Program-made: the position numbers and the translations under genes
Part shown: positions 1-6,701 of the stretch, piece after piece
Numbering within the stretch: the first letter of the stretch is position 1
Layout: each line of letters opens with the position of its first letter
NCBI GenBank assembly: GCA_018711545.1
Contig: DVIC01000052.1
Location: 1 to 9,348, forward strand
Source: Fimenecus stercoravium
Lineage (GTDB): Bacteria > Bacillota > Clostridia > Oscillospirales > Acutalibacteraceae
Reading direction: 5' to 3'
Length of the DNA: 9,348 nucleotides
Notes under the pieces: generated by a model
The model's input: only the letters and a program-made list of their open reading frames with translations
Databases searched by the model: none
Told to the model about the DNA's origin: nothing

Positions 1-359
1 AGCAGCGAATTGCGGATCTTGATGGGGCTGTATCCTTGCGCATATTGTGCCGCATGTCCTGCCTCGTGGCAGGCAATGCCTACTGCGGCAACAGAGCAGC
101 TGCCAAAGACACCGTCTGATAAGCGGATCACGTTCGTTCTCGGATCATAATGGTCGTTAAGCTTCCCGCGGACATGCTCAATGCGTACGCCCTGCACGCC
201 GTAAAACCGCAGAACCGCCTCCGCCGCCTGTGCGCCTGTAAGTCCGTGCATGTTCTGCACGGCGGAATAGCGACGGTACGCAGAATTCACCCGCGACTGT
301 GCAAGCAGGGAGACCAGCAGTGCCGGCACAACAAGCAAAAAGTAATAATATAAATCCAA
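1..359 (-). CDS. Zinc-dependent membrane metallopeptidase, YugP family (partial, C-terminus beyond window)
   Basis: The first 119 residues of a membrane-bound zinc peptidase of the YugP type are present; the rest runs off the window. Residues 3-20 form a hydrophobic N-terminal membrane segment. Next come a Y-R-R-Y-S stretch and the family signature L-T-G-A-Q-A-A-E at about 40-47, then D-H-Y-D-P-R at 69-74. The zinc-binding and catalytic motif HEAGH is at 98-102, followed by a G-Y-x-P element. In this family the two His bind zinc and the Glu is catalytic; the natural substrates are not well defined. I chose the TTG start because AGGCGGTGA lies 5 bases before it; a GTG 9 bases upstream would overlap that site. 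The gene starts 17 bases after the fmt stop and is probably the operon's next member. Family assignment is firm; cellular role is not. Confidence 0.88.
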   Translation of the reverse strand, partial: MDLYYYFLLVVPALLVSLLAQSRVNSAYRRYSAVQNMHGLTGAQAAEAVLRFYGVQGVRIEHVRGKLNDHYDPRTNVIRLSDGVFGSCSVAAVGIACHEAGHAAQYAQGYSPIKIRNSL

Positions 360-364
360 AAGAT

Positions 365-373
365 TCACCGCCT
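365..373 (-). promoter_or_regulatory. Ribosome binding site of the YugP-like gene
   Basis: On the minus strand this reads AGGCGGTGA, one base away from the ideal AGGAGGTGA. It sits 5 bases before the TTG at 359. Using the upstream GTG (366-368) as start would place the start codon inside this site, so the site decides for TTG. Confidence 0.6.
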
Positions 374-376
374 AAA

Positions 377-1306
377 TTATTCCAAAAGGGTGCCAACGGG
401 CAAATTGTGCCCGACCAAAAACGCGGATGCGGTCATACGCTTTTTTCCCTCCGGCTGCAATTCCGTAATGTGTACAAGGTTCCCGTCACCGCAAGCTACG
501 GCAATGTCACCGTCGCAGGACACGACCGTACCGGCAGGTAGCGCTTTGTCAGCAGTGCCGCCGAGCTTGCTTTGAAACGCCTTGATGCGCTTTCCCGAAA
601 GCAGAAACGTCGCGGCGGGATAGGGCGACAGCCCACGGATCTGGTCGTGTACTACCCGTGCCGATTTGGAAAAGTCCAATGGACAAAGCGCCTTTGTGAG
701 CATCGGTGCATAACTGCTCTCCCCTGTCTGCGGCACTGGACGAAGCGTCCCGTTTTTTAGTGCCGAAACGGTTTCGGCAAGCACCTGCGCGCCGAGTTCT
801 GCCAAAACGTCATGCAGTTCGCCTGCGGTCATATTTTCTTCGATTTTTGTTGTCTTATGCAAAAGCATGTCGCCTGTGTCGATGCCCTCGTCCATCAGCA
901 TAGAGGTCACGCCGGTTTCGGTTTCGCCGCAAAGGATGCTCCACTGGATCGGCGCAGCACCACGGTATTTCGGCAAAAGCGAAGCATGGATATTGACCGA
1001 ATGGTATTTCGGATAATACAGGATCTCCTTGGGCAGTATCTTCCCGTATGCCACTACGACGATCAAATCGGGCGCAAGGGAACGGATGATCTTTTCCGCC
1101 TCACCGTCACGCAGCGTGGTCGGCTGGAATACGGGAACACCGTGTTCCAATGCTGCTGTTTTCACGGGCGGCGGTGTAAGTGTATAGCCGCGTCCTTTCG
1201 GCTTGTCCGGCTGGGTGAACACGCCCACGACCTGCTCACCGTCCGCAAGAAGGCGCAAAAGGCAGGGTACGGCAAAGTCGGGCGTACCCATAAATATAAT
1301 GCGCAA
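377..1306 (-). CDS. fmt: Methionyl-tRNA formyltransferase
   Basis: Transfers a formyl group from 10-formyltetrahydrofolate to methionyl-tRNA(fMet) in the cytoplasm, making the initiator tRNA for bacterial translation. The 309-residue product begins MRIIFMGTPDFAVP, the typical Fmt N-terminus. The formyltransferase core contains N-I-H-A-S-L-L-P-K-Y-R-G-A-A-P at about 105-119, with N105 and H107 matching the catalytic Asn and His of E. coli Fmt, and G-I-D-T-G-D with D143 matching the catalytic Asp. The C-terminal OB-like tRNA-binding domain follows from about 205. The start is TTG: a GGAGGG site lies 8 bases upstream, and a longer reading frame to an ATG at 1369 would run through the end of def. 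Only 4 bases separate it from the def stop, fitting the usual def-fmt pairing (add and remove formyl). Confidence 0.97.
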   Translation of the reverse strand: MRIIFMGTPDFAVPCLLRLLADGEQVVGVFTQPDKPKGRGYTLTPPPVKTAALEHGVPVFQPTTLRDGEAEKIIRSLAPDLIVVVAYGKILPKEILYYPKYHSVNIHASLLPKYRGAAPIQWSILCGETETGVTSMLMDEGIDTGDMLLHKTTKIEENMTAGELHDVLAELGAQVLAETVSALKNGTLRPVPQTGESSYAPMLTKALCPLDFSKSARVVHDQIRGLSPYPAATFLLSGKRIKAFQSKLGGTADKALPAGTVVSCDGDIAVACGDGNLVHITELQPEGKKRMTASAFLVGHNLPVGTLLE

Positions 1307-1310
1307 GGCT

Positions 1311-1799
1311 TTATCCCTCCGTTTCGGAATGTTGCTGCCGAATGCGGTCGAGCGCATCTTTCGGCGCAAGACGCCGGGTGTAAAGGATCCCGTCTAAATG
1401 GTCGATCTCGTGGCAAAACGCTCTTGCCAAAAGATCCTCCCCTTCGAATTCACACACATCTCCCGCACGATTCTGTGCGCGCACACGCACATACTGCGGA
1501 CGGAGCGTGATACCGCTCTCGCCGGGCAGTGAAAGACAGCCTTCGGCTTCCATCTGCTCGCCGCGCGTTTCCACGATCTCAGGGTTGATTAACTCTATGG
1601 GGCCGTCGCCGACATCGATAACGACCACACGCTTAAGAACGCCGACCTGCACGGCGGCAAGACCGCAGCCGTCGGCGCGGTACATCGTTTCCCGCATATC
1701 GTCAAGCAAGGTACAGAGTCTTCCGTCAAAACGTTCTACACGGCGGCTTTTCAGTTTCAAGATCGGGTCTCCCTTGACCCGAATATTTCGGATTGCCAT
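1311..1799 (-). CDS. def: Peptide deformylase
   Basis: Removes the formyl group from the N-terminal methionine of new proteins; a metal-dependent (usually iron) cytoplasmic enzyme. The 162-residue protein has all three family motifs: G-C-G-L-A-A-V-Q at 44-51, E-G-C-L-S-L-P at 86-92 with metal ligand C88, and H-E-I-D-H at 130-134 with metal ligands H130 and H134 and catalytic E131. Length is typical of the shorter deformylases found in many Clostridia. The ATG start has AGGTGAG a few bases upstream, which overlaps the priA stop. It sits 9 bases after priA and 4 bases before fmt. The C-terminus ends with a short polar tail rich in Gln, Glu and Asp. Assignment is firm. Confidence 0.97.
   Translation of the reverse strand: MAIRNIRVKGDPILKLKSRRVERFDGRLCTLLDDMRETMYRADGCGLAAVQVGVLKRVVVIDVGDGPIELINPEIVETRGEQMEAEGCLSLPGESGITLRPQYVRVRAQNRAGDVCEFEGEDLLARAFCHEIDHLDGILYTRRLAPKDALDRIRQQHSETEG
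1315..1320 (-). promoter_or_regulatory. Ribosome binding site of fmt
   Basis: Minus strand reads GGAGGG, 8 bases before the TTG at 1306. It lies inside the last codons of def, so fmt translation may be coupled to def. It supports TTG over the upstream in-frame ATG. Confidence 0.7.
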
Positions 1800-1808
1800 A
1801 GTCTCACC

Positions 1809-4271
1809 TCAATATATGTTTTCAGGGTTGATGTCCGCAGTCACCGAAACCGCTTTGGAGAACGCGGACTGTTTTGCAAAATCTTTCAAAAGTGCTGCTA
1901 TGAACGCACGGAACCGGCGATCATTTCTGCCCTTAAGCAGTACGCGGAAACGATATTTCCCCGCGGCACGGGCTATGCGCGGCGCAATAGGTCCGAGTGC
2001 GATCAGCTGCATATCAGCATACTGTTCACGGTGCAGCGCTTTCAAATGCTCTAAAAATACTTGCGCTGCCGACTTTACGCGTGCTTCTTCCTGCCCCGTA
2101 AATCCGATCGCACAAAGATCGCAAAACGGCGGATAGATCATAGAATGCCGGATCTGCATTTCCAATTCAAAAAAAGCGGGAAAATCCTGTTTTTGCGCAA
2201 GGCGAATGATCTCATTATCGGGGAATGCCGTTTGGATCACGGCACGGCCTCGCTTTTCACCGCGTCCGGCGCGCCCGACGACCTGCGTCAGCAAGTCAAA
2301 TGTGCGTTCAGCGCTTTTATAGTCGTCGTTATACAGCATCTGGTCAACAGAGACAACGCCCACCAGCGTGACATTCGGGAAATCCAACCCCTTTGCCACC
2401 ATTTGCGTACCGACCATAATATCATACTCGTAATTTGTGAACTTTTTTAGTGCATTTTCAAAAGAATATCTGGAAGCCGTTGCATCCGTGTCAAGCCGTA
2501 AAATTCGCGCAGACGGCAGCACAGATGTTAGCTCGTCCTCCAGCCGCTGCGTACCGTAGCCGGAATATGCCACCTGCTTTTCACCACAGAAGCGACAGGT
2601 TTCCGTAAACGGCTCGGAATAGCCGCAGTAGTGGCACATCAGGCGGTGGTTACGCATATGGTAGGTCAGCGAAATGCTGCAATTCGGGCAGGTCATCACC
2701 TTTCCGCAGGCGGTGCAAGCCGCAAAGGTGTTAAAACCACGGCGATTCAAAAGCAGGATGGCCTGTTGCCCTGCGTCAAGCGTGGCATGCAGTTCTTCAA
2801 ACAGTTCACCGCTTATCTGTGATGCATCACCGTGATGCATCGGCATGGGAACGGTATGTACCTCGGGGAGGACCGCACCGCCATAACGGTTTTGCAGTTC
2901 ATAAAGTGTATACATGCCGTTTTTTGCGCGTGCATAGCTTTCCAAGGACGGTGTTGCGGAGGCAAGCAGCAATAGCGCATGATGTTCCAAAGCGCGGCGG
3001 CGTGCCACGTCACGCGCATGGTAGCGCGGTGTCATTTCGGATTTATAAGTGTGCTCCTGTTCTTCGTCTAAAATCAAAAGCCCGATATTTTCCAGCGGCG
3101 CAAAAACTGCGGATCGCGTGCCAAGCGCGATTTTTGCATCGCCCTGTTTCACACGTTTCCACTCGTCCAGCCGCTCTCCCATGGAAAGCGCGCTGTGAAA
3201 TACGGCGACCGTACTGCCGTAGCGCTCATAAAACAAAGTGAGCATTTGTGGTGTGAGGGATATTTCCGGCACCATGACGACAGCGGTGCGCCCGCTTGCG
3301 ATACAATCGTCCAGCAGCTTCATATAGATCTGCGTTTTGCCGGAGCCTGTGACACCGTACAGCAGCGCCGTTCCGGGATCCCGTTCTATCATCTGCCCGT
3401 ATAACCCGTCATACACGGCAAGCTGTTCTTCCGTCAGGTGAATAGGCTGCACAATCGAGGAAGTGCGCTGAAACTGCGGACGGCGAAACACCTCATTTTG
3501 AAACAGCTCCACGACGCCTTTTCCCGCGAGCGTGGAAGCAACAGCGGGTGTTACACCTGTAAAATAACAGATTTCCTTGACCGAAGCCGAACCGACATTT
3601 TCCAACAGCGCGACTACGTCCTTTTGCTTTTTGGTCAGCTTGACGGACAGCTCCTGCTGCAAATACGCTTCGGTCAGGCGCGCCATTTTTACAGTTGCAT
3701 CGCCGATGCGGCGGTGCGCATCCGTATTGCGGAGTAAAAAGCCTTTGGAAACCATTTCTTCAAAGATACTTGAGTCCTGCGGCAGCCCAAGATCCTCAAG
3801 CAGCTTTTCGCGGCGCACAAAAATCTCTTTTTCGCACAAATAGTCAAAAACCGTTCGTTCGGATTCCGACATCACAGATGTCGCTTTCTCCACAATAATA
3901 TCCGGATTCGCAAGATACGACAAAACAAAACGAAGCCCTATTCCCGACGGAAGCATGGCTTTTGCAGCTTCAAACAGCGTACAAAAAGTATGCTCCTTCA
4001 GGAATACGGCCAATCGTAAAAGTTCCGCATTCAAAAGCGGCGTTTGATCTAAAACCTCGGCGATCGCTTTCAGTTTTTTTTCAGGATGCTTGTTTTCGCG
4101 CAGGGCAAACACCAAGCCCTGTCGTTTACGGCTGCCCTTGCCGAACGGCACGACTACCCGCACGCCCGGCTGCACCTGCGCGAGGTGCTCCTCGCGAATC
4201 GCGTAATCGAATGCGTCGTCAAAGCTGTAAGCGGCGTTTTCCACAGCCACTTTCGCAATTACCTCCGTCAC
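1809..4271 (-). CDS. priA: Primosomal protein N' (PriA), replication restart DNA helicase
   Basis: Recognises stalled replication forks and D-loops, unwinds DNA 3' to 5' and starts primosome assembly. At 820 residues it is full length. In order: the N-terminal DNA-binding part (A-Y-S-F-D-D-A-F-D-Y near 14-23, then V-P-F-G-K-G); Walker A G-V-T-G-S-G-K-T at about 306-313; Walker B D-E-E-Q-E-H at about 402-407, where many PriA proteins have D-E-E-H; S-A-T-P at about 438-441; eight Cys in four pairs (519/522, 528/531, 546/549, 559/562) for two zinc ions; G-T-Q-M-V-A-K-G-L-D-F near 622-632; and Q-V-V-G-R-A-G-R-G near 663-671. The start is taken as GTG 4271, with GAGGTG 6 bases before it; a GTG at 4280 overlaps that site. 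It follows rpoZ by 16 bases and its TGA stop overlaps the def ribosome binding site. Confidence 0.97.
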   Translation of the reverse strand: MTEVIAKVAVENAAYSFDDAFDYAIREEHLAQVQPGVRVVVPFGKGSRKRQGLVFALRENKHPEKKLKAIAEVLDQTPLLNAELLRLAVFLKEHTFCTLFEAAKAMLPSGIGLRFVLSYLANPDIIVEKATSVMSESERTVFDYLCEKEIFVRREKLLEDLGLPQDSSIFEEMVSKGFLLRNTDAHRRIGDATVKMARLTEAYLQQELSVKLTKKQKDVVALLENVGSASVKEICYFTGVTPAVASTLAGKGVVELFQNEVFRRPQFQRTSSIVQPIHLTEEQLAVYDGLYGQMIERDPGTALLYGVTGSGKTQIYMKLLDDCIASGRTAVVMVPEISLTPQMLTLFYERYGSTVAVFHSALSMGERLDEWKRVKQGDAKIALGTRSAVFAPLENIGLLILDEEQEHTYKSEMTPRYHARDVARRRALEHHALLLLASATPSLESYARAKNGMYTLYELQNRYGGAVLPEVHTVPMPMHHGDASQISGELFEELHATLDAGQQAILLLNRRGFNTFAACTACGKVMTCPNCSISLTYHMRNHRLMCHYCGYSEPFTETCRFCGEKQVAYSGYGTQRLEDELTSVLPSARILRLDTDATASRYSFENALKKFTNYEYDIMVGTQMVAKGLDFPNVTLVGVVSVDQMLYNDDYKSAERTFDLLTQVVGRAGRGEKRGRAVIQTAFPDNEIIRLAQKQDFPAFFELEMQIRHSMIYPPFCDLCAIGFTGQEEARVKSAAQVFLEHLKALHREQYADMQLIALGPIAPRIARAAGKYRFRVLLKGRNDRRFRAFIAALLKDFAKQSAFSKAVSVTADINPENIY

Positions 4272-4277
4272 TCGATT

Positions 4278-4283
4278 CACCTC
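4278..4283 (-). promoter_or_regulatory. Ribosome binding site of priA
   Basis: Minus strand reads GAGGTG, 6 bases before the GTG at 4271. The alternative GTG at 4278-4280 is part of this site, so the site argues for the shorter protein beginning M-T-E-V-I-A. Confidence 0.6.
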
Positions 4284-4287
4284 ACGT

Positions 4288-4497
4288 TCAGATATCGCGG
4301 ATCTCCTCGGGCTCGACGATCACATACTTGCCCTCCACCAGCTCGTCAAGCGCAAGGCTGACGGGCTTTTCAGTCATGATCTCGCCGTCTTCTAGTGCTT
4401 GATCGGAGATCTCGCGCGCGAGCTTTGCCGTTGCAGTCACAAGCGAATAGCGGCTGACATGGTCTTTTAAAACATTCTTCAAATCCGGGTTAAACAT
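4288..4497 (-). CDS. rpoZ: DNA-directed RNA polymerase omega subunit
   Basis: Small subunit that helps assemble RNA polymerase by holding the beta' subunit. The 69-residue product carries the omega pattern R-Y-S-L-V-T-A-T-A-K-L-A-R at about 16-28, preceded by a short acidic/basic N-terminus, and K-P-V-S-L-A-L-D-E-L near 44-53, then an acidic C-terminus. Length fits the short Firmicutes form. The ATG start is preceded by GTGAGGGA at good spacing. It lies 14 bases after the gmk stop, and gmk-rpoZ adjacency is widespread in Firmicutes and Proteobacteria, which supports the call for such a short gene. Confidence 0.95.
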   Translation of the reverse strand: MFNPDLKNVLKDHVSRYSLVTATAKLAREISDQALEDGEIMTEKPVSLALDELVEGKYVIVEPEEIRDI

Positions 4498-4511
4498 AAC
4501 TGTCCCTCACT

Positions 4512-5075
4512 TTATTGTATTGCAGTTGTATCCAAGATGGTCAAAAATTCGTCGGCAGCGCGTTCCAGGCTGTCGTTTACAATGCGATAATCATAGTTTT
4601 CGCTTTTACGGATCTCATCACAGGCGATGCGCATACGGCGCGCAAGGTCCTCCTCATCCTCTGTGCCGCGGTCGCGAAGCCTGCGCTCGAGCACCTCCAT
4701 AGACGGCGGCAAAATAAACACGGAAAGCGCCTGCGGATAGATGTGCTTGATCTTTTCCGCGCCCTGCACCTCAATTTTCAGAATCACCGTTTTTCCTTCG
4801 CGCAGCCACTCGTCCACAGGTTTTTTCGGCGTACCGTAAAGATTTTTGCCGTATTGAGCAAATTCCAATATATCCCCTGCGGAAAGCAATTCCTGAAAAT
4901 GTTCCGGCGTTACAAAAAAGTAATCCACGCCGTCCTTCTCCCCGTTGCGGCGCTGCCGCGTAGTTAGGGAGATCGACCGCTGCAAAGCGGGGCGCTTTTT
5001 GGTAAGCACCTCCAACAGCGTGTCCTTCCCCACGCCCGACGGCCCCGAAAACAACACCAACTTACCGCTGCTCAT
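4512..5075 (-). CDS. gmk: Guanylate kinase
   Basis: Phosphorylates GMP to GDP with ATP, an essential step in GTP and dGTP supply. The 187-residue product begins M-S-S-G-K-L-V-L-F-S and has the P-loop G-P-S-G-V-G-K-D at 11-18. The GMP-binding segment is S-I-S-L-T-T-R-Q-R-R-N-G-E near 34-46, followed by G-V-D-Y-F-F, matching the conserved T-T-R-x-x-R-x-G-E and Y residues. The lid region contains R-L-R-D-R-G near 132-137. The start is set at ATG 5075, which has a perfect AGGAGG 6 bases upstream; an ATG at 5093 would add six residues (MSRRRQ) and span that site. The start overlaps the end of remA by 14 bases, suggesting translational coupling. Confidence 0.97.
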   Translation of the reverse strand: MSSGKLVLFSGPSGVGKDTLLEVLTKKRPALQRSISLTTRQRRNGEKDGVDYFFVTPEHFQELLSAGDILEFAQYGKNLYGTPKKPVDEWLREGKTVILKIEVQGAEKIKHIYPQALSVFILPPSMEVLERRLRDRGTEDEEDLARRMRIACDEIRKSENYDYRIVNDSLERAADEFLTILDTTAIQ

Positions 5076-5331
5076 TTGCCGCCTCCTGCTCACTGACTTC
5101 AGAATTGAAACGGCTCAAGATCGTTTCCGTCTGCAAATAGGTCAGGATCACATGATCGCTGTCCGTAACGAGCACTGCGCGGGTACGGCGCCCTTGTGTG
5201 GCATCGATCAGCAAATGCCGCTCACGCGCTTCCTGCACCATGCGTTTTACGGGGGCGGAATCCGGCGAAACCACCGCCAAAACACGGTCTGCATTGACCG
5301 CGTTGCCAAATCCGATGTTGATCAGTCTCAT
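5062..5331 (-). CDS. remA: RemA family DNA-binding regulator (DUF370)
   Basis: In Bacillus subtilis, RemA is a DNA-binding protein that activates biofilm matrix and osmoprotection genes; the family is common in Firmicutes, including species without that matrix. This 89-residue product matches closely: M-R-L-I-N-I-G-F-G-N near 1-10, V-V-S-P-D-S-A-P-V-K-R at about 20-30, L-L-I-D-A-T-Q-G-R-R-T-R-A-V near 40-53 and D-S-D-H-V-I-L near 57-63. The last 15 or so residues are a polar, variable tail. The family-typical N-terminus supports the ATG start, although only a weak GAAGG sits almost against it. It follows yicC after 47 bases and overlaps gmk by 14 bases; yicC-remA-gmk order is conserved in Firmicutes. 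Its targets in this organism cannot be read from this window. Confidence 0.93.
   Translation of the reverse strand: MRLINIGFGNAVNADRVLAVVSPDSAPVKRMVQEARERHLLIDATQGRRTRAVLVTDSDHVILTYLQTETILSRFNSEVSEQEAANEQR
5082..5087 (-). promoter_or_regulatory. Ribosome binding site of gmk
   Basis: Minus strand reads AGGAGG, 6 bases before the ATG at 5075. It lies within the 3' end of remA and decides for the shorter Gmk start. Confidence 0.7.
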
Positions 5332-5378
5332 ACCTTCGTCTTTCGCGCCTTTCCGGTCCGCTTTGCCCTAAAAATCTA

Positions 5379-6257
5379 TCACTCGATGTTCTGCACTTGT
5401 TCGCGGATCTTTTCCACTTCTGCTTTAATATCGATCACAGCTTTTGCGATCTCAACATCCTGTGCCTTGGAGCCGATCGTGTTCGACTCACGGTTGATCT
5501 CCTGCACAAGGAAGTCGAGCTTTCGACCAATGGGCTCGTCTGCACCCAGAAAGTCATGCAGCTGGGACAGGTGGCTGTGCAGACGAACCGTCTCCTCATC
5601 CACCGCGACCTTATCGGCAAAAATCGCCGCTTCTGTAAGCAGCCGCTGCTCGTCCACGTTTGCGTCCCCAAGCAATTCCGCCATACGCCGATGCAGCTTC
5701 TCGTTATATTCACGCACCGTCTGCGGTGAACGGGATTCCACAAAGGCGACAAGCTGCGCGATGCGGTCAGCGTGCGAAAGGATATCCGCGCGCAGTTTTT
5801 CGCCTTCGGTTTGCCGCATGGCAATAAACTGCTCAAGCGCAAGCTGTGCAGTCTGCTGCACGGCGTTCCAAACACGTTCTTCATCCGGCTCCGCCTTATG
5901 TACGGTCAGCACATCGGGGAAACGCGACAACTGTGCGGCGGTCGGTTGTTCATTTGTGCCGACCAAATCCGAAAGAGACCGGATCGCAGCAGCATAGCCG
6001 CGTGCAAGCGCCGTGTTGACGGTGACCTCGACCTCATCGTTTTCCGGGTTTTCAATACTGACGTAACATTCCGTTTTGCCGCGCGCAACCGTAGCGTTTA
6101 CAAAGCTCTTGAGCTTTTCCTCCAAAAACCCGTAATTGCGCGGTACACGGGCGCTGAATTCAAAATAACGGTGGTTGACGCTTTTGAGTTCGACGGTAAC
6201 GGTCATGCCGTCCACCGTCGACTGCGCCCTGCCAAAACCGGTCATACTTTTGATCAT
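5379..6257 (-). CDS. yicC: YicC/YloC family endoribonuclease
   Basis: A 292-residue protein of the YicC/YloC family, a group shown to have endoribonuclease activity in E. coli and Bacillus and linked to RNA turnover. Hallmarks are the N-terminus M-I-K-S-M-T-G-F-G-R-A, E-L-K-S-V-N-H-R-Y-F near 23-32, R-V-P-R near 37-40, and the C-terminus N-T-I-G-S-K followed by the charged end with K-I-R-E-Q-V-Q-N-I-E (DUF1732 part). A helical, charge-rich middle section (about 100-230) fits the family. The ATG start has AGGTGA 6 bases upstream. It is the first gene after the predicted SigA promoter and so probably heads the operon that includes remA, gmk and rpoZ. In B. subtilis the same position is held by yloC. 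Confidence 0.95.
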   Translation of the reverse strand: MIKSMTGFGRAQSTVDGMTVTVELKSVNHRYFEFSARVPRNYGFLEEKLKSFVNATVARGKTECYVSIENPENDEVEVTVNTALARGYAAAIRSLSDLVGTNEQPTAAQLSRFPDVLTVHKAEPDEERVWNAVQQTAQLALEQFIAMRQTEGEKLRADILSHADRIAQLVAFVESRSPQTVREYNEKLHRRMAELLGDANVDEQRLLTEAAIFADKVAVDEETVRLHSHLSQLHDFLGADEPIGRKLDFLVQEINRESNTIGSKAQDVEIAKAVIDIKAEVEKIREQVQNIE

Positions 6258-6286
6258 AAGACTTCACCTTTTTGCAATATCGGTTT

Positions 6287-6315
6287 ATTGTACACCGCTT
6301 TTCTTTAACTGTCAA
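6287..6315 (-). promoter_or_regulatory. Predicted SigA promoter of the yicC operon
   Basis: On the minus strand the -35 box is TTGACA (6315-6310), a perfect consensus, followed by exactly 17 bases and a -10 box TACAAT (6292-6287), one base off TATAAT. Transcription would start near 6280, giving a 5' leader of about 23 bases before the yicC ATG, with room for its ribosome binding site. The -35 box overlaps the stop codon of the upstream GNAT-like gene. No terminator-like hairpin with a T run separates the two blocks, so read-through from upstream is also possible. Confidence 0.8.
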
Positions 6316-6701
6316 CCATTCTGCGGATGGCAACGTGCACAGCTGCCCTGCAAAAGCGTCGGGATCTCGCCGAGAAAATCGCCGTCACGCTCCGAAAAGC
6401 CGAGCGTAAGCAGGGTGTCCTGATATGCAGGCAGTGCGCAACGCGCCGAAAAAGCGCCACGATTCGCAGCAAAATGCAGCGATGCGCGCACAAGCAGTTC
6501 GCAAAGCAGCGCGTCGGAAGACTGCGTCTCGACCCGAAGAATGCGACAGCTATTCCCCTCAACGCGCACAAGACTTTTCCCGAGCGGCAGGTCGCCCTCC
6601 AATGCGGTATACGCCCCATAGATGCCATTAGCATCCAAGCTTTCCGAGGGGAACAGCATGCGGATCTCCGAAAGATCCGTATACGGTTTACAATACAGCA
6701 T
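6312..6701 (-). CDS. Small GNAT-like protein of unknown function
   Basis: A 129-residue protein I cannot assign to a named gene. The segment L-L-V-R-A-S-L-H-F-A-A-N-R-G-A at about 69-83, then a C-A-L-P strand-like part and L-L-T-L-G-F at 97-102, resemble the second half of GNAT acetyltransferases. The usual acetyl-CoA loop (R/Q-x-x-G-x-G/A) is not visible, so activity is doubtful. After this comes G-E-I-P-T-L-L-Q-G-S and a tail with C121, C124 and H125, which could bind a metal or be redox-active. The ATG start has AGGAG 8 bases upstream; a longer frame from 6728 lies inside rluB. It overlaps rluB by 14 bases and so is probably cotranscribed and coupled with it. Its stop codon lies within the -35 box of the next promoter. 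That it is a real gene is likely; the GNAT link is inference. Confidence 0.75.
   Translation of the reverse strand: MLYCKPYTDLSEIRMLFPSESLDANGIYGAYTALEGDLPLGKSLVRVEGNSCRILRVETQSSDALLCELLVRASLHFAANRGAFSARCALPAYQDTLLTLGFSERDGDFLGEIPTLLQGSCARCHPQNG

Noticed and set aside
178..396. A 72-residue minus-strand frame starting with ATG before the YugP-like gene
   Set aside because: It is out of frame with the HEAGH-containing protein, which uses a TTG start in another frame and matches the family.
812..1510. A 232-residue open frame on the plus strand
   Set aside because: It lies opposite fmt and def, both of which have intact catalytic motifs on the minus strand; its translation resembles no family I know and is rich in Arg, His and Cys as antisense shadows are.
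4945..5997. A 350-residue open frame on the plus strand
   Set aside because: It is antisense to gmk, remA and yicC, is rich in Ser, Cys and Arg, and shows no domain pattern. The minus-strand genes explain the region fully.
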